From: Bathymodiolus brooksi | Lineage: Eukaryota > Mollusca > Bivalvia > Mytilida > Modiolidae | Assembly: GCA_963680875.1 (NCBI GenBank) | Contig: OY804590.1 | Location: 22,878,640-22,942,639 of the forward strand | Direction of reading: 5' to 3' | DNA length: 64,000 bases | Shown: positions 12,961 to 25,700 of the stretch, piece by piece | Layout: every line of letters starts with the position of its first letter | Position numbering within the stretch: position 1 is the stretch's first letter | Position numbers and translations under genes: made by a program | The notes under the pieces: model-generated | The model's input: the letters and a program-made list of their open reading frames with translations, nothing else | Told to the model about the DNA's origin: nothing | Database searches by the model: none

Positions 12961-15900
12961 GCTCTATGTTAAACCCTTTGGGGTATCTTTAAGCTTTTCT
13001 GATGCATGTGTGTCGCTCTATGTTAAACCCTTTGGGGTATCTTTAAGCTTTTTTGATGCATGTGTGTCGCTCTATGTTAAACCCGTTGGGGTATCTTTAA
13101 GCTTTTCTGATGCATATGTGTCGCTCTATGTTAAATCCTTTTGTATCTGTAAGCTTTTCTGATGCATGTGTGTCGCTCTATGTTAAATCCTTTGGCATCT
13201 TGAAGCTTTTCTGATGCATGTGTGTTGCTCTATGTTAAACCCTTTGGCATCTTTAAACTTTTCTGATGCATGTGTGCCGTTCTATGTTTAACCCTTTGGC
13301 AGCTTTAAACTTTTCTGATGCATGTGTGTCGCTCTATGTTAAACCCTTTAGGGTATCTTTAAGCTTTTCTGATGCATGTGTGTCGCTCTATGTTAAACCC
13401 TTTAGGGTATCTTTAAGCTTTTCTGATGCATGTGTGTCGCTCTATGTTAAAGCCTTTGGGTTATCTTTAAGCTTTTTTGATGCATGTTTATTGCTCTATG
13501 TTAAACCATTTGGTATCTTTAAGCTTTTCTGGTGCATGTGTTTCGCTCTATGTTAAACCCTTGGCATCTTTAAGCTTTTATGATGCATATGTGTCGCTCT
13601 ATACTAAGCCCTTTTGTATCTTTAAGCTTTTCTGATGCATGTGTGTCGCTCTATGTTAAACCCTTTGGTATCTTTATGCTTTTCTTATGCATGTGTGTCG
13701 CTCTATGTTCAACCCTTTGGTATCTTTAAGCTTATTTTATGCATGTGTGTCGCTCTATGTTAAACCCTTTGGGGTATCTTTAAGCTTTTCTGATGCATGT
13801 GTGTCGCTCTATGTTAAACCCTTTGGGGTATCTTTAAGCTTTTTTGATGCATGTGTGTCGCTCTATGTTAAACCCGTTGGGGTATCTTTAAGCTTTTCTG
13901 ATGCATATGTGTCGCTCTATGTTAAATCCTTTTGTATCTGTAAGCTTTTCTGATGCATGTGTGTCGCTCTATGTTAAACCCTTTGGCATCTTGAAGCTTT
14001 TCTGATGCATGTGTGTTGCTCTATGTTAAACCCTTTGGCATCTTGAAGCTTTTCTGATGCATGTGTGCCGCTCTATGTTTAACCCTTTGGCAGCTTTAAA
14101 CTTTTCTGATGCATGTGTGTCGCTCTATGTTAAACCCTTTAGGGTATCTTTAAGCTTTTCTGATGCATGTGTGTCGCTCTATGTTAAACCCTTTAGGGTA
14201 TCTTTAAGCTTTTCTGATGCATGTGTGTCGCTCTATGTTAAAGCCTTTGGGTTATCTTTAAGCTTTTTTGATGCATGTTTATTGCTCTATGTTAAACCAT
14301 TTGGCATCTTTAAGGTTTTCTGGTGCATGTGTTTCGCTCTATGTTAAACCCTTGGCATCTTTAAGCTTTTATGATGCATATGTGTCGCTCTATACTAAGC
14401 CCTTTTGTATCTTTAAGCTTTTCTGATGCATGTGTGTCGCTCTATGTTAAACCCTTTGGTATCTTTATGCTTTTCTTATGCATGTGTGTCGCGCTATGTT
14501 CAACCCTTTGGTATCTTTAAGCTTTTATTATGCATGTGTGTCGCTCTATGTTAAACCCTTTGGTATCTTTAAAGTTATTTTATGCATGTGTGTCGCTCTA
14601 TGTTAAACCTTTTGGTATATTTAAGCTTATCTTATGCATGTGTTTCGCTCTATGTTAAACCCTTTTGGTATCTTTAAGCTTTTCTGATGCATGTGTGTTG
14701 CTCTATGTTAAACCTTTTGGCATCTTTAAGCTTTTCTGATGCATGTGTGTTGCTCTATGTTAAACCCTTTGGCATCTCTAAGCTTTTCTGATGCATGTGA
14801 GTCACTCTATGTTAAAACCGTTGGTATCTTTAAGCTTTTCTGATGCATGTGTGTCGCTCTATGTTAAACCCTTTGGTATCTTTAAGCTTTTCTGATGCAT
14901 GTGTGTCGCTCTATGTTAAACCCTTTGGAATCTTTAAGCTTTTCTGATGAATGTGTGTCGCTCTATGTTAAACCCGTTGGAATCTTTTAGCTTTTCTGAT
15001 GCATGTGTGCTGCTCTATGTTAAACCCTTTGGCATCTTTAAGCTTTTCTGATGCATGTGTGTCGCTCTATGCTAAACCCTTTGGAATCTTTAAGCTTTTC
15101 TGATGAATATGTGTCGCTCTATGTTAAACTCGTTGGAATCTTTAAGCTTTTCTGATGCATGTGTGTTGCTCTATGTTAAACCCTTTGGAATCTTTAAGCT
15201 TTTCTGATGAATGTGTGTCGCTCTATGTTAAACCCGTTGGAATCTTTAAGCTTTTCTGATGCATGTGTGCTGCTCTATGTTAAACCCTTTGGAATCTTTA
15301 AGCTTTTCTGATGAATATGTGTCGCTCTATGTTAAACCCTTTGGCATCTTTACGATTTTCTGATGCATGTGTGTCGCTCTAAGTTAAACCCTTTGGCATC
15401 TTTAAGCTTTTCTGATGCATGTGTGTAGCTCTATGTTAAACCCTTTGGTATCTTTAAGCTTTTATTATGCATGTGTGTCGCTCTATGTTAAACCCTTTGG
15501 TATCTTTAAGCTTATTTTATGCATGTGTGTCGCTCTATGTTAAACCCTTTGGGGTATCTTTAAGCTTTTCTGATGCATGTGTGTCGCTCTATGTTAAACC
15601 CTTTGGGGTATCTTTAAGCTTTTTTGATGCATGTGTGTCGCTCTATGTTAAACCCGTTGGGGTATCTTTAAGCTTTTCTGATGCATATGTGTCGCTCTAT
15701 GTTAAATCCTTTTGTATCTGTAAGCTTTTCTGATGCATGTGTGTCGCTCTATGTTAAATCCTTTGGCATCTTGAAGCTTTTCTGATGCATGTGTGTTGCT
15801 CTATGTTAAACCCTTTGGCATCTTTAAACTTTTCTGATGCATGTGTGCCGTTCTATGTTTAACCCTTTGGCAGCTTTAAACTTTTCTGATGCATGTGTGT

Positions 15901-17370
15901 CGCTCTATGTTAAACCCTTTAGGGTATCTTTAAGCTTTTCTGATGCATGTGTGTCGCTCTATGTTAAACCCTTTAGGGTATCTTTAAGCTTTTCTGATGC
16001 ATGTGTGTCGCTCTATGTTAAAGCCTTTGGGTTATCTTTAAGCTTTTTTGATGCATGTTTATTGCTCTATGTTAAACCATTTGGTATCTTTAAGCTTTTC
16101 TGGTGCATGTGTTTCGCTCTATGTTAAACCCTTGGCATCTTTAAGCTTTTATGATGCATATGTGTCGCTCTATACTAAGCCCTTTTGTATCTTTAAGCTT
16201 TTCTGATGCATGTGTGTCGCTCTATGTTAAACCCTTTGGTATCTTTATGCTTTTCTTATGCATGTGTGTCGCTCTATGTTCAACCCTTTGGTATCTTTAA
16301 GCTTATTTTATGCATGTGTGTCGCTCTATGTTAAACCCTTTGGGGTATCTTTAAGCTTTTCTGATGCATGTGTGTCGCTCTATGTTAAACCCTTTGGGGT
16401 ATCTTTAAGCTTTTTTGATGCATGTGTGTCGCTCTATGTTAAACCCGTTGGGGTATCTTTAAGCTTTTCTGATGCATATGTGTCGCTCTATGTTAAATCC
16501 TTTTGTATCTGTAAGCTTTTCTGATGCATGTGTGTCGCTCTATGTTAAATCCTTTGGCATCTTGAAGCTTTTCTGATGCATGTGTGCTGCTCTATGTTAA
16601 ACCCTTTGGCATCTTGAAGCTTTTCTGATGCATGTGTGCCGCTCTATGTTTAACCCTTTGGCAGCTTTAAACTTTTCTGATGCATGTGTGTCGCTCTATG
16701 TTAAACCCTTTAGGGTATCTTTAAGCTTTTCTGATGCATGTGTGTCGCTCTATGTTAAACCCTTTAGGGTATCTTTAAGCTTTTCTGATGCATGTGTGTC
16801 GCTCTATGTTAAAGCCTTTGGGTTATCTTTAAGCTTTTTTGATGCATGTTTATTGCTCTATGTTAAACCATTTGGCATCTTTAAGGTTTTCTGGTGCATG
16901 TGTTTCGCTCAATGTTAAACCCTTGGCATCTTTAAGCTTTTATGATGCATATGTGTCGCTCTATACTAAGCCCTTTTGTATCTTTAAGCTTTTCTGATGC
17001 ATGTGTGTCGCTCTATGTTAAACCCTTTGGTATCTTTATGCTTTTCTTATGCATGTGTGTCGCGCTATGTTCAACCCTTAGGTATCTTTAAGCTTTTATT
17101 ATGCATGTGTGTCGCTCTATGTTAAACCCTTTGGTATCTTTAAAGTTATTTTATGCATGTGTGTCGCTCTATGTTAAACCCTTTGGGGTATCTTTAAGCT
17201 TTTCTGATGCATGTGTGTTGCTCTATGTTAAACCCTTTGGGGTATCTTTAAGCTGTTCTGATGCATGTGTGTCGCTCTATGTTAAACCCGTTGGGATATC
17301 TTTAAGCTTTTCTGATGCATATGTGTCGCTCTATGTTAAATCCTTTTGTATCTGTAAGCTTTTCTGATGT
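12840..17370 (+). repeat. Higher-order repeats with offsets 791, 2,571 and 4,717 bp
   Basis: The same ordered variant set begins at 13,266, 14,057, 15,837 and 16,628, and its partner set at 13,687, 15,467 and 16,258. The sets recur at 20,184, 20,554, 20,975, 21,345 and 21,818, exactly 4,717 bp after 15,467, 15,837, 16,258, 16,628 and 17,101. The 791-bp step was duplicated first and then carried along in larger duplications. Confidence 0.85.
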
Positions 17371-17481
17371 ATGTGTGCCTCTCTATGTTAAACCCTTTGG
17401 CATCTTCAAGCTTTTCTGATGCATGAGTGTCGCTCTGTGTTAAACCCTTTGGTATCTTTATGCTTTTCTTATCCATGTGTG

Positions 17482-20400
17482 TCGCTCTATGTTAAACCCT
17501 TTGGGGTATCTTTAAGCTTTTCAGATGCATGTGTGTCGCTCTATGTTAAACCCTTTGGGGTATCTTTAAGCTTTTCTGATGCATGTGTGTCGCTCTATGT
17601 TAAACCTTTGGTATCTTTAAGCTTTTCTGATGCATGTGTGTCGCTCTGTGTTAAACCCTTTGGTATCTTTAATCTTTCCTGATGCATGTATGTCGGTCTA
17701 TGTTAAACCCTTTGGGGTATCTTTAAGCCTTTCTGATGCATGTATGTCGCTCTATGGTAAGCCCTTTGGTATCTTTAAGCTTTTCTGATGCATGTGTTTC
17801 GCTCTATGTTAAACCCTTTGGTATCTTTAAGCTTTACTTATGGATGTGTGGCGCTCTATGTTAAACCCTTTGGTATCTTTAAGCTTTTCTGATGCATGTG
17901 TGTTGCTCTATGTTAATCCCTTTGGTATCTTTAAGCTTTTCTGATGCATGTGTGTTGCTCTATGTTAAACCCTTTGGTATCTTTAAACTTTTCTGATGCA
18001 TGTGTGTCGCTCTATGTTAAGCCCTTTGGTATCTTTAAGCTTTTCTGATGCATATGTGTCGCTCTATGTTAAACCCTTTGGTATCTTTAAATTTTTCTGA
18101 TGCAAGTGTGTTGCTCTATGTTAAGCCCTTTGGCATCTTTATGCTTTTCTGATGCATATGTGTCGCTCTATGTTAAACCCTTTGGTATCTTTAAGCTTTT
18201 CTGATGCATGTGTGTTGCTCTATGTTAAGCCCTTTGGCATCTATAAGCTTTTCTGATGCATGTGTGTCGCTCTATGTTAAACCCTTTGGTATCTTTAAAC
18301 TTTTGTGATGCATGTGTGTCGCTCTATGTTAAACCCTTTGGTATCTTTATGCTTTTCTTATCCATGTGTGTCGCTCTGTGTTAAACCCTTTGGTATCGTT
18401 AAGCTTTTCTGATGCATGTGTGTCGCTCTATGTTAAACCTTTTGGTATATTTAAGCTTATCTTATACATGTGTGTCGCTCTATGTTAAACCCTTTTGGTA
18501 TCTTTAAGCTTTTCTGATGCATGTGTGTTGCTCTATGTTAAACCTTTTGGCATCTTTAAGCTTTTCTGATGCATGTGTGTTGCTCTATGTTAAACCCTTT
18601 GGGGTATCTTTAAGCCTTTCTGATGCATGTATGTCGCTCTATGGTAAGCCCTTTGGTATCTTTAAGCTTTTCTGATGCATGTGTTTCGCTCTATGTTAAA
18701 CCCTTTGGTATCTTTAAGCTTTTCTTATGGATGTGTGGCGCTCTATGTTAAACCCTTTGGTATCTTTAAGCTTTTCTGATGCATGTGTGTTGCTCTATGT
18801 TAATCCCTTTGGTATCTTTAAGCTTTTCTGATGCATGTGTGTCGCTCTATGTTAAACCCTTTGGTATCTTTAAACTTTTCTGATGCATGTTTGTCGCTCT
18901 ATGCTAAGGCCTTTGGTATCTTTAAGCTTTTCTGATGCATATGTGTCGCTCTATGTTAAACCCTTTGGTATCTTTAAATTTTTCTGATGCAAGTGTGTTG
19001 CTCTATGTTAAGCCCTTTGGCATCTTTATGCTTTTCTGATGCATATGTGTCGCTCTATGTTAAACCCTTTGGTATCTTTAAGCTTTTCTGATGCATGTGT
19101 GTTGCTCTATGTTAAGCCCTTTGGCATCTATAAGCTTTTCTGATGCATGTGTGTCGCTCTATGTTAAACCCTTTGGTATCTTTAAACTTTTGTGATGCAT
19201 GTGTGTCGCTCTATGTTAAACCCTTTGGTATCTTTATGCTTTTCTTATCCATGTGTGTCTCTCTATGTTAAACCCTTTGGTATCGTTAAGCTTTTCTGAT
19301 GCATGTGTGTCGCTCTATGTTAAACCTTTTGGTATATTTAAGCTTATCTTATGCATGTGTGTCGCTCTATGTTAAACCCTTTTGGTATCTTTAAGCTTTT
19401 CTGATGCATGTGTGTTGCTCTATGTTAAACCTTTTGGCATCTTTAAGCTTTTCTGATGCATGTGTGTTGCTCTATGTTAAACCCTTTGGCATCTCTAAGC
19501 TTTTCTGATGCATGTGAGTCACTCTATGTTAAACCCGTTGGTATCTTTAAGCTTTTCTGATGCATGTGTGTCGCTCTATGTTAAACCCTTTGGTATCTTT
19601 AAGCTTTTCTGATGCATGTGTGTCGCTCTATGTTAAACCCTTTGGAATCTTTAAGCTTTTCTGATGAATGTGTGTCGCTCTATGTTAAACCCGTTGGAAT
19701 CTTTTAGCTTTTCTGATGCATGGGTGCTGCTCTATGTTAAACCCTTTGGCATCTTTAAGCTTTTCTGATGCATGTGTGTCGCTCTATGCTAAACCCTTTG
19801 GAATCTTTAAGCTTTTCTGATGAATATGTGTCGCTCTATGTTAAACTCGTTGGAATCTTTAAGCTTTTCTGATGCATGTGTGTTGCTCTATGTTAAACCC
19901 TTTGGAATCTTTAAGCTTTTCTGATGAATGTGTGTCGCTCTATGTTAAACCCGTTGGAATCTTTAAGCTTTTCTGATGCATGTGTGCTGCTCTATGTTAA
20001 ACCCTTTGGAATCTTTAAGCTTTTCTGATGAATATGTGTCGCTCTATGTTAAACCCTTTGGCATCTTTACGATTTTCTGATGCATGTGTGTCGCTCTAAG
20101 TTAAACCCTTTGGCATCTTTAAGCTTTTCTGATGCATGTGTGTCACTCTATGTTAAACCCTTTGGTATCTTTAAGCTTTTATTATGCATGTGTGTCGCTC
20201 TATGTTAAACCCTTTGGTATCTTTAAGCTTATTTTATGCATGTGTGTCGCTCTATGTTAAACCCTTTGGGGTATCTTTAAGCTTTTCTGATGCATGTGTG
20301 TCGCTCTATGTTAAACCCTTTGGAGTATCTTTAAGCTTTTTTGATGCATGTGTGTCGCTCTATGTTAAACCCGTTGGGGTATCTTTAAGCTTTTCTGATG

Positions 20401-22084
20401 CATATGTGTCGCTCTATGTTAAATCCTTTTGTATCTGTAAGCTTTTCTGATGCATGTGTGTCGCTCTATGTTAAATCCTTTGGCATCTTGAAGCTTTTCT
20501 GATGCATGTGTGTTGCTCTATGTTAAACCCTTTGGCATCTTTAAACTTTTCTGATGCATGTGTGCCGTTCTATGTTTAACCCTTTGGCAGCTTTAAACTT
20601 TTCTGATGCATGTGTGTCGCTCTATGTTAAACCCTTTAGGGTATCTTTAAGCTTTTCTGATGCATGTGTGTCGCTCTATGTTAAACCCTTTAGGGTATCT
20701 TTAAGCTTTTCTGATGCATGTGTGTCGCTCTATGTTAAAGCCTTTGGGTTATCTTTAAGCTTTTTTGATGCATGTTTATTGCTCTATGTTAAACCATTTG
20801 GTATCTTTAAGCTTTTATGGTGCATGTGTTTCGCTCTATGTTAAACCCTTGGCATCTTTAAGCTTTTATGATGCATATGTGTCGCTCTATACTAAGCCCT
20901 TTTGTATCCTTAAGCTTTTCTGATGCATGTGTGTCGCTCTATGTTAAACCCTTTGGTATCTTTATGCTTTTCTTATGCATGTGTGTCGCTCTATGTTCAA
21001 CCCTTTGGTATCTTTAAGCTTATTTTATGCATGTGTGTCGCTCTATGTTAAACCCTTTGGGGTATCTTTAAGCTTTTCTGATGCATGTGTGTCGCTCTAT
21101 GTTAAACCCTTTGGGGTATCTTTAAGCTTTTTTGATGCATGTGTGTCGCTCTATGTTAAACCCGTTGGGGTATCTTTAAGCTTTTCTGATGCATATGTGT
21201 CGCTCTATGTTAAATCCTTTTGTATCTGTAAGCTTTTCTGATGCATGTGTGTCGCTCTATGTTAAATCCTTTGGCATCTTGAAGCTTTTCTGATGCATGT
21301 GTGTTGCTCTATGTTAAACCCTTTGGCATCTTGAAGCTTTTCTGATGCATGTGTGCCGCTCTATGTTTAACCCTTTGGCAGCTTTAAACTTTTCTGATGC
21401 ATGTGTGTCGCTCTATGTTAAACCCTTTAGGGTATCTTTAAGCTTTTCTGATGCATGTGTGTCGCTCTATGTTAAACCCTTTAGGGTATCTTTAAGCTTT
21501 TCTGATGCATGTGTGTCGCTCTATGTTAAAGCCTTTGGGTTATCTTTAAGCTTTTTTGATGCATGTTTATTGCTCTATGTTAAACCATTTGGCATCTTTA
21601 AGGTTTTCTGGTGCATGTGTTTCGCTCTATGTTAAACCCTTGGCATCTTTAAGTTTTTATGATGCATATGTGTCGCTCTATACTAAGCCCTTTTGTATCT
21701 TTAAGCTTTTCTGATGCATGTGTGTCGCTCTATGTTAAACCCTTTGGTATCTTTATGCTTTTCTTATGCATGTGTGTCGCGCTATGTTCAACCCTTTGGT
21801 ATCTTTAAGCTTTTATTATGCATGTGTGTCGCTCCATGTTAAACCCTTTGGTATCTTTAAAGTTATTTTATGCATGTGTGTCGCTTTATGTTAAACCCTT
21901 TGGGGTATCTTTAAGCTTTTCTGATGCATGTGTGTTGCTCTATGTTAAACCCTTTGGGGTATCTTTAAGCTGTTCTGATGCATGTGTGTCGCTCTATGTT
22001 AAACCCGTTGGGATATCTTTAAGCTTTTCTGATGCATATGTGTCGCTCTATGTTAAATCCTTTTGTATCTGTAAGCTTTTCTGA
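17482..22084 (+). repeat. Second copy of the 10-17 kb satellite blocks
   Basis: The left part matches 10,140-12,960 at offset 7,342. The right part matches about 15,467-17,367 at offset 4,717. Differences between the copies are single bases and one missing 54-bp unit, so this is among the youngest events in the array. Confidence 0.82.
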
Positions 22085-22739
22085 TGTATGTGTGCCTCTC
22101 TATGTTAAACCCTTTGGCATCTTCAAGCTTTTCTGATGCATGAGTGTCGCTCTGTGTTAAGCCCTTTGGTATCTTTATGCTTTTCTTATCCATGTGTATC
22201 GCTCTATGTTAAACCCTTTGGGGTATCTTTAAGCTTTTCTGATGCATGTGTGTCGTTCTATGGTAAGCCCTTTGGTATCTTTAAGCTTTTCTGATGCATG
22301 TGTTTCGCTCTATGTTAAACCCTTTGGTATCTTTAAGCTTTTCTTATGGATATGTGTCGCTCTATGTTAAACCCTTTGGTATCTTTAAGCTTTTTTGATG
22401 CATGTGTGTTGCTCTATTTTAAACCCTTTGGTATCTTTAAGCTTTTCTGATGCATATGTGTCGCTCTATGTTAAACCCTTTGGTATCTTTAAACTTTTCT
22501 CATGCATGTGTGTGGCTCTATGTTAAGCCCTTTGGTATCTTTAAGCTTTTCTGATGCATGTGTGTCGCTCTATGTTAAACCCTTTGGTATCTTTAAACTT
22601 TTCTGATGCATGTGTGTCGCTCTATGTTAAGCCCTTTGGCATCGTTATGCTTTTCTGATGCATATATGTCGCTCTATGTTAAACCCTTTGGTATCTTTAA
22701 GCTTTTCTGATGCATATGTGTCGCTCTATGTTAAAACCT

Positions 22740-25700
22740 TTGTTATCTTTAAACTTTTCTGATGCATGTGTGTTGCTCTATGTTAAACACTTTGGTGTCT
22801 TTAAACTTTTCTAATGCATGTGTGTCGCTCTATGTTAAACCCTTCGTGGTATCTTTAAACTTTTCTGATGCATGTGTGTCGCTCTATGTTAAACACTTTG
22901 GTATCTTTAAACTTTTCTGATGCATGTGTGCCGCTCTATGTTAAACACTTTGTTATCTTTAAACTTTTCTGATGCATATGTGTCGCTCTATGTTAAACAC
23001 TTTGGTATCTATAAGCTTTTCTGATGCATGTGTGTTGCTCTATGTTAAACCCTTTGGTATATTTAAGCTTTTCTGATGCATGTGTGTCGCTCTATGTTAA
23101 ACCCTTAGTGGTATCTTTAAATTTTCTGATGCATGTGTGCCGCTCTATGTTAAACACTTTGGTATCTTTAATCTTTTCCGAAGCATGTGTGTCGCTCTAT
23201 GTTAAACACTTTGGTATCTATAAGCTTTTCTGATGCATGTGTGTTGCTCTATGTTAAACCCTTTGGTATATTTAAGCTTTTCTGATGCATGTGTGTCGCT
23301 CTATGTTAAAACCGTTGGTATCTTTAAACTTTTATGATGCATGTGTGCCTCTCTACGTTAAACCCTTTGGCATCTTTATGCCTTTCTGATGCATGTGTGT
23401 CGCTCTATGTTAAACCCTTTGGTATCTTTATGTTTTTCTTATCCATGTGTGTCTCTCTATGTTATACCCTTTGGTATCGTTAAGCTTTTCTGGTGCATGT
23501 GTGTTGCTCTATGTTAAACCTTTTGGCATCTTTAAGCTTTTCTGATGCATGTGTGTTGCTCTATGTTAAACCTTTTGGTATCACTAACCTTTTTTGATGC
23601 ATGTGTGTCGCTCTATGTTAAACCTTTGGTATCTTTATGTTTTTCTTATCCATGTGTGTCGCTCTATGTTAAAACCTTTGTTATCTTTAAACTTTTCTGA
23701 TGCATGTGTGTTGCTCTATGCTAAACACTTTGGTGTCTTTAAACTTTTCTAATGCATGTGTGTCGCTCTATGTTAAACCCTTTGTGGTATCTTTAAACTT
23801 TTCTCATGCATGTGTGTCGCTCTATGTTAAACCTTTGGTATATTTATGATTTTCTTATCCATGTGTGTCGCTCTATGTTAAAACCTTTGTTATCTTTAAG
23901 CTTTTCTGATGCATGTGTGTTGCTCTATGCTAAACACTTTGGTGTCTTTAAACTTTTCTAATGCATGTGTGTCGCTATATGTTACACCCTTTGTGGTATC
24001 TTTAAACTTTTCTGATGCATGTGTGTCGCTCTATGTTAAACACTTTGGTATCTTTAAACTTTTCTGATGCATGTGTGTCGCTCTATGTTAAGCACTTTGT
24101 TATCTTTAAACTTTTCTGATGCATGTGTGTCGCTCTATGTTAAACACTTTGGTATCTATAAGCTTTTCTGATGCATGTGTGTTGCTCTATGTTAAACCCT
24201 TTGGTATATTTAAGCTTTTCTGATGCATGTGTGTCGCTCTATGTTAAACCCTTAGTGGTATCTTTAAACTTTTCTGATGCATGTGTGCGCTCTATGTTAA
24301 ACACTTTGATATCTTTAAGCTTTTCCGATGCATGTGTGTCGCTCTATGTTAAACACTTTGGTATCTATAAGCTTTTCTGATGCATGTGTGTTGCTCTATG
24401 TTAAACCCTTTGGTATATTTAAGCTTTTCTGATGCATGTGTGTCGCTCTATGTTAAACCCGTTGATATCTTTAAACTTTTATGATGCATGTGTGCCTCTC
24501 TACGTTAAACCCTTTGGCATCTTTATGCCTTTCTGATGCATGTGTGTCGCTCTATGTTAAACCCTTTGGTATCTTTATGTTTTTCTTATCCATGTGTGTT
24601 TCTCTATGTTAAACCCTTTGGTATCGTTAAGCTTTTCTGGTGCATGTGAGTCGCTCTATGTTAAACCCTTTGGCATCTTTAAGCTTTTCTGATGCATGTG
24701 GGTTGCTCTATGTTAAACCTTTTGGTATCACTAAGCTTTTCTGATGCATGTGTGTCGCTCTATGTTAAACCCTTTGGTATCTTTGTGCTTTTCTTATCCA
24801 TGTGTGTCTCTCTATGTTAAACGTTTGGTATCTTTAAACTTTTCTGATGCATGTGTGTCGCTCTATGTTAAAACATCTGTTATCGTAAAGCTTTTCTGAT
24901 GCATGTGTGTCGCTCTATGCTAAACACTTTGGTGTGTTTAAACTTGTCTAATGCATGTGTGTCGCTCTATGTCAAACCCTTTGTGGTATCTTTAAACTTT
25001 TCTGATGCATGTGTGTCGCTCTATGTTAAACCCTTTGGTGTCTTTAAACTTTTCTGATGCATGTTTGCTGCTCTATTTTAAACCCTTTGATATCTTTAAG
25101 CTTTTCGGATGCATGTGTGTCGCTCTACGTTAAACCCTTTGGCATCTTTAAGCTTTTCTGATGAATGTTTGTCGCTCGATGTTAAACCCTTTGGGGTATC
25201 TTTAAGCTTTTCTGATGCATGTGTGTCGCTCTATGTTAAACCCTTTGGGGTATCTTTAAGCTTTTCTGATGCATGTGTGTCGCTCTATGTTAAGCCCGTT
25301 CAGGTATCTTTAAGCTTTTCTGATGCATATGTGTCGCTCTATGTTAAATCCTTTTGTATCTGTAAGCTTTTCTGATGCATGTGTGCCTCTCTATGTTAAA
25401 CCCTTTGTCATCTTGAAGCTTTTGTGATGCATGTGTGTCGCTCTATGTTAAACCTTTTGGCATCTTTATGCTTTTCTGATGCATGTGTGTCGCTCTATGT
25501 TAAACCCTTTGGGGTATCTTTAAGCTTTTCTGATGCATGTGTGTCGCTCTGTGTTAAACCCTTTGGTATCTTTAAGCTTTCCTGATGCATGTGTGTTGCG
25601 CTATGTTAAACCCTTTGGTGTATCTTAAAGCTTTTCTGATGCATGTGTGTCGCTTTATGGTAAGCCCTTTGGTATCTTTAAGCTTTTCTGATCCATGTGT

